A stretch of DNA of 48,739 bases, taken from Motiliproteus sp. Its GTDB lineage: Bacteria > Pseudomonadota > Gammaproteobacteria > Pseudomonadales > Balneatricaceae. The notes beneath the pieces are model-generated. The model had not been told where the DNA came from. It saw nothing but the letters and a program-made list of their open reading frames with translations, and did no database searches. Every line of letters begins with the position of its first letter. The first letter of the stretch is position 1. The DNA lies in contig JAPHRD010000110.1 in assembly GCA_026196225.1 (NCBI GenBank), positions 1 to 48,739 on the forward strand, read 5' to 3'. The position numbers were made by a program, and so were the translations under genes. Positions 43,172 through 48,739 of this stretch are shown here, in pieces.

Positions 43172-44448
43172 GCTGGGTTCCTGATAGCCTCTTTGGGAGG
43201 GGCTGAATGATAACAGTGACTCAGCATTCCTGCGATAACAGCAACATTTAGTGCCAAAAAGCTGGTACTGATATTGTGTTCGAACATAGCTTGAGTAAGG
43301 CTGAAATCGAAATATCCAAAGACTAGCAGTAAACCTAAACAGGCCAACTGTGGATCCGTATTTCGCCAACGTGTAAAAAAATACACAAAGAGACCATAAA
43401 GAAGAACAAATGCAATTCCTCCCATAACTCCCAACTCGGCTAATAGATTCAAAAAATCATTATGGGGGTGATCATAAACATCCGTATTAAAAAGACCTTC
43501 CGCCTTCATTCGTTCAGCTTCAGGTCTATAACCTTCTTTTCCAACTCCCATCAAAGGATGTTCGAGAAACATATTCCAAGCTCCTCTCCACATTTCCAAT
43601 CGTGAACCTGCAGAGCCCTCCGCAACCCCTTCTTCAAAATAAAGTATCGTTTTATCAACAGCCAAATCTACTTGGCTGTTAACCAACGCATTACCTTGGT
43701 AAATACCAATTAAGGAAGCCAAACAAACGGTATAAATTAACCAACGAAGTAGTCTGCTGGATATCGAAAACGACAAGACTAACCAAAGCAGAAAAGGTAG
43801 AGCCACCCAACCGCCTCGGGTACCGGAACAAATCGATCCTAAGAGACCAAAACAAAACCCTACAAACGCAAGAACTAGCAACCAAATGGGTACTTTCCTA
43901 TTCTCTTTAGATGGCACAAATATCGCTAAAGAAAACATCCCCAGCATCAGTGAAATATCACCAAATGGAATCTTATGAGTAAACCCGTGAGCTACGCCCA
44001 TTCCTAGTACATACTTTTGGTAGTAGCCAAAACATCCCGCGGCAATTGCACCTCCAATCGCTCCAATAAGAAGATAGTTTCGATGAAGTCCATAGTGCCT
44101 AATGGCAAGAAAAACTGGAATAACCAATAGAAACCGTAAAGGCTTATCAAGATTACTCCAAATCCAATCTCCATGAAGCAACATCGATAGAGCAACAGCT
44201 AGCGGTAAAGAAACAAGCCCTAAGATCAAGACCTTATCATTTTTTTCCAATGGCCTAGGAGGACGTTTAAAAGAAAACACCAACAATGCAACTGAACAGA
44301 TTAGAATCAGTGCTGCCCCATATCCAATACCGCGGTGAACCGACAGCACCAATAAATTTATTAGTACCACCGCTACACCCACCAGCAATAGGAAGTGTCT
44401 ATGGTTTGGTAACAAGTACGACGTCATTTTTTTACTAAAAGCACTCAT
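43168..44448 (-). CDS. waaL: O-antigen ligase WaaL-like membrane protein
   Basis: This 426-residue polytopic protein has about ten to twelve membrane helices and the large periplasmic loop of the Wzy_C/O-antigen ligase family. SRLEMWRGAW, EHPLMGVG and DHPHNDFLNLLAELG carry the conserved Arg and His residues. WaaL joins O-antigen to core-lipid A in the periplasm; a few relatives are polymerases (Wzy) or protein glycosylases, which the sequence cannot exclude. Position inside the core locus, between waaF and a core transferase, favours WaaL. Its DNA looks more A/T-rich than its neighbours: two hand-counted 60-base lines have 26 and 27 G+C, against 34 in a polA line. Confidence 0.88.
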   Translation of the reverse strand: MSAFSKKMTSYLLPNHRHFLLLVGVAVVLINLLVLSVHRGIGYGAALILICSVALLVFSFKRPPRPLEKNDKVLILGLVSLPLAVALSMLLHGDWIWSNLDKPLRFLLVIPVFLAIRHYGLHRNYLLIGAIGGAIAAGCFGYYQKYVLGMGVAHGFTHKIPFGDISLMLGMFSLAIFVPSKENRKVPIWLLVLAFVGFCFGLLGSICSGTRGGWVALPFLLWLVLSFSISSRLLRWLIYTVCLASLIGIYQGNALVNSQVDLAVDKTILYFEEGVAEGSAGSRLEMWRGAWNMFLEHPLMGVGKEGYRPEAERMKAEGLFNTDVYDHPHNDFLNLLAELGVMGGIAFVLLYGLFVYFFTRWRNTDPQLACLGLLLVFGYFDFSLTQAMFEHNISTSFLALNVAVIAGMLSHCYHSAPPKEAIRNPA

Positions 44449-44454
44449 CTATTG

Positions 44455-45450
44455 TTAACCTAGATTATCGACAACTTGATTAGGTTGGACATCAGTCAAC
44501 TTGATGCCTACAGGCAACTCCCGCACTCCCTTAAGTGATTCATCCCCACCCAAGTCGGCACGCAAAATATGACAATTTTCCGTTAGCGGCGGAGTATATT
44601 CAGGAGTGGTAGTGCGGTAGATCGCCACCAGATGGCATCCAACAGCAGCAGCCACATGCATCAAGCCGGAATCGTTGGTAATAGCATGCTTGGCCAGTGC
44701 CAATATATCTACCGCATCTTTGAGTTCGGTACGGCCACAGAGGTTTTCTACTGGAGCCTTGCTGGCTGTCTGAATTTGTTCGGCGACATCCCGATCCTTT
44801 GGCGATCCCAAGCACCACAACTGATAACCTTTGTCGGCCAAAGCCTCCGCTGATTCCGCCCAATATTCGACAGGCCACTGTTTAGCGGGACCAAACTCAG
44901 CACCTGGCAGCAACGCGACTACGGGCTTATCTAGATTAAGATTATTTTGCTCCAGAAAACGCTGTTGGTTGTCTTGATCCACCTGCAACTGAGGCTGGAG
45001 GATCTCAGGGCGCTCCATGGATATCGCGCCACCCAGAGCGACATAACGCTCTACCGCCAATGGTAGCCGTTGCTTGTCCATCAAGCGCATATCGTTGATC
45101 AAACCGAAGCGCATTTCGCCCCGATAGCCAATACGCTCTGGTACTTCAGCAACAAAAGGCAAAAGCGCTGATTTCCAGGAACGGGGAAGAACGATGGAAT
45201 GGCTATAGCGACCACGCAATTGCTTGCCCAGCTGGAACCGTTTCCCCCAGCCGAACTCACCGTGTTTTACATCCAGCGCAACGGCGTTCTGGACTTCGGG
45301 CATCCTCGCTAAAATGGGCTGCGACCAGCCGGGAGCCACCACATCAACAGTACAATCGGGTTGGTCCGCTTTGAGCCGTTTGAACAGACTCTGAGCCATG
45401 ACCATATCCCCCACCCAGGAGGGGCCAATGATCAGCCACTTTTTAGACAT
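44455..45450 (-). CDS. waaF: Heptosyltransferase II WaaF
   Basis: This 331-residue GT9 enzyme adds the second heptose to the LPS inner core. It carries the WaaF-type N-terminus WLIIGPSWVGDMVMAQSLF, the signature LLPGAEFGPAKQWP and the NDSGLMHVAAAVG loop. This is the clearest assignment among the four GT9 genes. It is six bases upstream of waaL and 30 bases downstream of hldD on the same strand, so ADP-heptose supply and use are in one operon. The C-terminus (ILRADLGGDESLKGVRELP) differs from the cysteine-rich end I recall for enteric WaaF. Confidence 0.95.
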   Translation of the reverse strand: MSKKWLIIGPSWVGDMVMAQSLFKRLKADQPDCTVDVVAPGWSQPILARMPEVQNAVALDVKHGEFGWGKRFQLGKQLRGRYSHSIVLPRSWKSALLPFVAEVPERIGYRGEMRFGLINDMRLMDKQRLPLAVERYVALGGAISMERPEILQPQLQVDQDNQQRFLEQNNLNLDKPVVALLPGAEFGPAKQWPVEYWAESAEALADKGYQLWCLGSPKDRDVAEQIQTASKAPVENLCGRTELKDAVDILALAKHAITNDSGLMHVAAAVGCHLVAIYRTTTPEYTPPLTENCHILRADLGGDESLKGVRELPVGIKLTDVQPNQVVDNLG

Positions 45451-45480
45451 CAGTAGTTATACGCTTTCAGGAAGGAAAAG

Positions 45481-46428
45481 TTAGCCGTCACGATTGAGCC
45501 AACGCATATATTCGCTGACACCCTCTTCTACGGTTTTGAATGGATCGTCGTAACCAACCGATCTCAGCTTGCCCATATCGGCTTCGGTAAAGCTTTGATA
45601 GGCACCCTTCAGATGATCAGGGAACGGGATATATTCTATCTCGCCCTTGCCGTGATGCTTGATCACTGAGTTAGCCACGTCGTTAAAGGCCTGGCTGCGT
45701 CCGCTACCTAAATTGAAAATGCCAGAGTGCTCCGGATTGTCCATAAACCAGAGATTAACTTTGACCACATCACCGACGTAGATAAAGTCGCGCTTCTGCT
45801 CGCCGTTTCCGTAACCGTCATAACCCTGGAACAACTTCGGGTTTTTGCCCTCAAGAATCTGAGTATTGAGGTGAAAAGCGACACTGGACATGGAACCTTT
45901 GTGCTGCTCCCGCGGGCCATAAACGTTAAAGTAGCGGAATCCAACCACTTGGCTCTGGAATCGGCCCATATGGCTGCGGACATACTGGTCAAACTGCCAC
46001 TTGGAATAGCCGTAGACATTGAGAGGTCCTTCGTACTCCAGCTCCTCTTTAAATACCGAGCCTTTGCCGTAGGTGGCTGCGGATGAAGCGTAAAGGAAGG
46101 GCAACTGACGCTCCTGACAATAATGGAGCAGCACCTTGGAGTACTCGTAGTTGTTCTCCATCATATACTTGCCGTTCCACTCGGTTGTGGCAGAGCATGC
46201 ACCTTCATGGAAAACCGCTCGAACTGAATCAAAACGTTCACCGGCTTTGATGCGCTGGAGGAAATCATCTTTGTCGAGATAGTCAGTAATCTGGCAATCC
46301 TGCAGGTTCCAGAATTTGTGGCCATCGGTCAGATCATCGACCACTAGAATATCGGTAATGCCGCGGTCGTTCAGGCCTTTGACGATATTGCTGCCGATCA
46401 TGCCAGCGCCGCCAGTTACAATAATCAC
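45481..46428 (-). CDS. hldD: ADP-L-glycero-D-manno-heptose 6-epimerase HldD
   Basis: This 315-residue SDR epimerase converts ADP-D-glycero- to ADP-L-glycero-D-manno-heptose, the last step of heptose precursor synthesis. The NADP-binding GGAGMIGSN starts at residue 6, [12 protein letters not shown] gives the catalytic Tyr-Lys pair, and [21 protein letters not shown] is family-specific. Length is near the E. coli enzyme (310). The usual Phe in GGAGFIGSN is Met here, a conservative change. It lies between hldE and waaF in one minus-strand operon. Confidence 0.96.
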   Translation of the reverse strand: MIIVTGGAGMIGSNIVKGLNDRGITDILVVDDLTDGHKFWNLQDCQITDYLDKDDFLQRIKAGERFDSVRAVFHEGACSATTEWNGKYMMENNYEYSKVLLHYCQERQLPFLYASSAATYGKGSVFKEELEYEGPLNVYGYSKWQFDQYVRSHMGRFQSQVVGFRYFNVYGPREQHKGSMSSVAFHLNTQILEGKNPKLFQGYDGYGNGEQKRDFIYVGDVVKVNLWFMDNPEHSGIFNLGSGRSQAFNDVANSVIKHHGKGEIEYIPFPDHLKGAYQSFTEADMGKLRSVGYDDPFKTVEEGVSEYMRWLNRDG

Positions 46429-46477
46429 GTTCTACATCTCCGGTTCGCCCACCCGAGCCATTGCTCAGGCGGGAGGA

Positions 46478-47926
46478 TTAGTTTTCTTCGCCATTTTGGC
46501 GGATACGGCTGACAATGTTGGTGGTGGAACAACCGTCCACAAAGTCCAGAATCACCACTTCACCACCGTTCTCTATCACACACTCGCCGCCAGCAACCTG
46601 GTCCGCTTGATAGTCCCCACCCTTGACCAGAATATCGGGCAACAGTTCACAGATCAGATCACGTGGGGTGTCATCTTCAGAATCTTTGCCAAAAGGAATC
46701 ACCCAATCGACGCTACCCAGACCAGACAGAACAGCCATTCGCTGCTCCAGAGGATTGATGGGCCGCTCAGGACCTTTGAGTCGCACCACTGAATCGTCGC
46801 TGTTTACCGCTACGATAAGTTTATCACCCAGGGAGCGAGCTTGCTCCAGATACTGGACATGGCCAGCGTGGAGAATATCGAAGCAGCCGTTGGTCATCAC
46901 CACCTTCTCCCCCTTGGCGCGAGCGATTTGCAGCTGGCGTTTGAGGGCGTGCGTACCAACCACGCCGCTCTCTTCGATGGCATCACCAAGGATGGCCTGA
47001 TTCAGTTCTTCAGCGCTGACGGTAGCGGTACCCATTTTACCGACCACAATGCCACCGGCGAGATTCGCCATGCGAGTGGAATCCTCGATATCCTCACCTG
47101 CAGCCAAAGAGGCTGCCAGGGTAGCGATAACCGTATCGCCAGCACCGGTGACATCGAACACTTCCCGTGCCACGGTAGGAATATGCAGTTCATCGTCATC
47201 GCGGATCAGTGACATTCCTCGCTCGCTGCGGGTTATCAGCAGCGCGTCCAGATCACAGGAATCACGCAATCCATGAGCTTTGTCTATCATCTCCGCTTCT
47301 TCGTCCCAAGGACCAACCACAGCGGAAAACTCAGATTCATTCGGGGTAATCAGGGTGGCGCCATTATAGCGACTGAAATCAGTCCCTTTCGGATCCACCA
47401 GAATTTTCTTACCCGCCGCCCGAGCCCGCGAAATCATAGCCCGTATCTCATCCAGACAGCCCTTACCGTAGTCGGAGAACACAACCACATCCGCTTCCGG
47501 CAAACAGGCATCAAAACGGCTGAGTAAGTGGGCGTGGTCATATTCGGTAAATCCGTCTTCAAAATCGAGACGGATAAGTTGCTGGTTGCGACTCATCACC
47601 CTTAATTTGGTGATGGTGTCGGAGCCTTCCACCTCTTCGAATTCACAGGTGACACCGGCTTCTTCCAACTGACTCTTAAGAATGCTGGCCGATTGGTCCT
47701 GCCCCACCAGAGATAGCAGGGATGCATTCCCCCCCAAGGCCACGATATTGAGGGCAACATTACCAGCGCCGCCGGGACGTCCTTCATGATCCTTAATATG
47801 AACCACCGGAACAGGAGCTTCTGGAGAGATTCGCTGGGTATGGCCATGCCAATAGCGATCCAGCATCAAATCGCCAACTACGAGCACACGACTGTTGTTA
47901 AATTCAGGAATATAGGAGGGTTGCAT
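46478..47926 (-). CDS. hldE: Bifunctional heptose kinase/adenylyltransferase HldE
   Basis: This 482-residue protein has an N-terminal ribokinase-type domain (about 1-320) that makes heptose-1,7-bisphosphate. GRPGGAGNVALNIVALG and the catalytic FDVTGAGDTVIATLAA are visible. The C-terminal cytidylyltransferase-type domain (about 345-480) makes ADP-heptose, with TNGCFDILHAGHVQYLEQA containing the HxGH motif. Both sites appear intact and the length matches E. coli HldE (477). The start is two bases after the gmhA stop, so the heptose genes gmhA-hldE-hldD are clustered in pathway order apart from GmhB, which is not in the window. Confidence 0.97.
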   Translation of the reverse strand: MQPSYIPEFNNSRVLVVGDLMLDRYWHGHTQRISPEAPVPVVHIKDHEGRPGGAGNVALNIVALGGNASLLSLVGQDQSASILKSQLEEAGVTCEFEEVEGSDTITKLRVMSRNQQLIRLDFEDGFTEYDHAHLLSRFDACLPEADVVVFSDYGKGCLDEIRAMISRARAAGKKILVDPKGTDFSRYNGATLITPNESEFSAVVGPWDEEAEMIDKAHGLRDSCDLDALLITRSERGMSLIRDDDELHIPTVAREVFDVTGAGDTVIATLAASLAAGEDIEDSTRMANLAGGIVVGKMGTATVSAEELNQAILGDAIEESGVVGTHALKRQLQIARAKGEKVVMTNGCFDILHAGHVQYLEQARSLGDKLIVAVNSDDSVVRLKGPERPINPLEQRMAVLSGLGSVDWVIPFGKDSEDDTPRDLICELLPDILVKGGDYQADQVAGGECVIENGGEVVILDFVDGCSTTNIVSRIRQNGEEN

Positions 47927-47928
47927 AC

Positions 47929-48507
47929 TTATTTATCGCCTGCAGGGACCAATTGGCTGTCGATCACTTCGCACAACCAATGACCGATGAAAATATGGAC
48001 CTCTTGAATACGGGCGGTCTCGTCACAAGAAACCACCACACTATGGTCAGCCATCGCAGCGAGCTGACCGCCATCGCGCCCCAACAGGGTAGCGGTCGCA
48101 ACGCCCATGGTTTTCGCTTGCTCAATACCCTGAATAACGTTGCCGCTATTACCAGACGTGGAGATACCGATGACCAGATCACCGGGACGGGCCAGGGCTT
48201 CTATCTGACGGGCAAACAGGCTGTCAAAATCGTAATCGTTGCTGTGGGCGGTTAAAATCGATGAATCGGTGGTCAAGGCAATAGAAGGCAGCGGACGTCG
48301 CTCTGCCTTATAGCGCACCATAAATTCAGCAGCCAGATGTTGGCAATCGGCAGCGCTGCCACCATTACCCATCCAGAGCACTTTACCGCCCTGTTTAAGG
48401 CAATCAACAACTGCTCCAGCCAGCGCCAAAACCTGTGGAGCAAGAGTGCCTACTTTAGAAAAAACCTGTTGGTGTCGATCCAATGCGTTTTCAAAACTTT
48501 CGATCAA
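47929..48507 (-). CDS. gmhA: Sedoheptulose-7-phosphate isomerase GmhA
   Basis: This 192-residue SIS-domain enzyme starts heptose synthesis by converting sedoheptulose 7-phosphate to D-glycero-D-manno-heptose 7-phosphate. WMGNGGSAADCQHLAAEF holds the phosphate-binding Ser and the zinc/catalytic His region, ALTTDSSILTAHSND and GISTSGNSGNV follow, and QEVHIFIGHWLCEVID gives the C-terminal His residues. Size matches the family. It is first in the minus-strand operon gmhA-hldE-hldD-waaF-waaL-GT2. The tRNA-Phe gene diverges from it, with 134 bases between them. Confidence 0.97.
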   Translation of the reverse strand: MIESFENALDRHQQVFSKVGTLAPQVLALAGAVVDCLKQGGKVLWMGNGGSAADCQHLAAEFMVRYKAERRPLPSIALTTDSSILTAHSNDYDFDSLFARQIEALARPGDLVIGISTSGNSGNVIQGIEQAKTMGVATATLLGRDGGQLAAMADHSVVVSCDETARIQEVHIFIGHWLCEVIDSQLVPAGDK

Positions 48508-48598
48508 GCCGCCATCCTCTACGATCCACGAAAAGCGGCATTATATCAGAGCCGAGGGGGTGGAAACCACGCTAGATAAATCACACGAAAACAAGTTC

Positions 48599-48627
48599 TT
48601 GACAGCAGAAAAGAAACAGGATTAAAT
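48599..48627 (+). promoter_or_regulatory. Promoter of tRNA-Phe
   Basis: TTGACA (48599-48604) is a perfect -35 and TTAAAT (48622-48627) a fair -10 with a 17-base spacer. A G/C-rich discriminator (ACGCGCC) follows, the kind associated with stringent control of stable RNA promoters. The start would be near 48634, eight bases before the mature tRNA. Confidence 0.8.
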
Positions 48628-48641
48628 ACGCGCCTCCTGAT

Positions 48642-48717
48642 GCCCGGATAGCTCAGTCGGTAGAGCAGAGGATTGAAAATCCTCGTGTCGGTGGTTCGAT
48701 TCCGCCTCCGGGCACCA
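48642..48717 (+). tRNA. tRNA-Phe (anticodon GAA)
   Basis: This is a 76-base tRNA with encoded CCA. The acceptor stem is GCCCGGA/TCCGGGC, the D-arm contains GCTCAGTCGGTAGAGC, and the anticodon stem is GAGGA/TCCTC with loop TTGAAAA (anticodon GAA at 48675-48677). The T-arm contains GGTTCGATTCC. It is nearly identical to E. coli tRNA-Phe as I recall it. Confidence 0.98.
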
Positions 48718-48739
48718 CGTCTTTAAAGGCTTGCGACTA

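Noticed and set aside
46316-46792. 158-codon plus-strand open frame opposite hldD and hldE
   Set aside because: Both minus-strand genes are certain and full length, and the frame shows no start site or family features.

Overview
The window is a gene-dense chromosomal segment of a Gram-negative gammaproteobacterium. LPS core, lipid A acyltransferase, MsbA and heptose genes mark the outer membrane. The gene content (DUF2782-thrB beside polA, glnE next to ilvE and an LPS core locus, CYTH upstream of glnE, PhoP/PhoQ-like pair, KdkA) fits the Pseudomonadales/Oceanospirillales side of the class, probably a marine genus; I cannot name the species. There is no insertion sequence, prophage, CRISPR array, rRNA or replication origin. 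Almost all of it is ordinary core genome, so the interest lies in a few small modules and regulatory sites.

Layout. (a) 1-1769, minus strand: end of a phosphate (Pst) uptake locus, pstS then a partial pstC, each behind its own PHO-type promoter and separated by an intrinsic terminator. (b) 1888-6052, plus: a thioesterase, a class II aldolase with a decayed dehydrogenase tail, an LsrK-type FGGY kinase and a cupin, together resembling an isomerase-kinase-aldolase pathway. (c) 6187-12909, plus: signalling genes for c-di-GMP (cNMP-binding/HD-GYP, Cache-GGDEF, degenerate GGDEF-EAL) around a membrane protein/metallopeptidase pair of unknown role. (d) 12912-16576, minus: DUF2782 protein, thrB, uvrD. 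(e) 16796-19748, plus: polA followed by a strong candidate small RNA in the place occupied by Spot 42 in enterics and ErsA in Pseudomonas. (f) 19912-22945, plus: a glycine-zipper protein, a PepSY-like small protein and a PhoP/PhoQ-like two-component pair behind a TTCAGA direct-repeat operator. (g) 22942-27667, minus: argA, argE, a Pit phosphate transporter and its DUF47 partner. (h) 27864-31965, plus: CYTH triphosphatase-like protein and glnE. (i) 32040-48507: ilvE and a large LPS inner-core/lipid A locus on both strands (kdkA, waaA, msbA, an LpxL-type acyltransferase, four GT9 heptosyltransferase-family genes including waaF, GT4, GT2, waaL, hldD, hldE, gmhA). (j) 48642-48717: tRNA-Phe(GAA).

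How it fits together. GmhA, HldE and HldD make ADP-heptose; WaaA adds Kdo to lipid A and KdkA phosphorylates it; WaaF and the other GT9 enzymes extend the inner core; the GT2 and GT4 enzymes probably decorate it; the LpxL-like enzyme acylates lipid A; MsbA flips the product and WaaL adds O-antigen or a related polymer. Phosphate appears twice (Pst with Pho boxes; Pit/DUF47 next to a triphosphatase-like CYTH gene with a weaker Pho-like site). All calls are from reading the sequence and recalled family knowledge; no database search was run.
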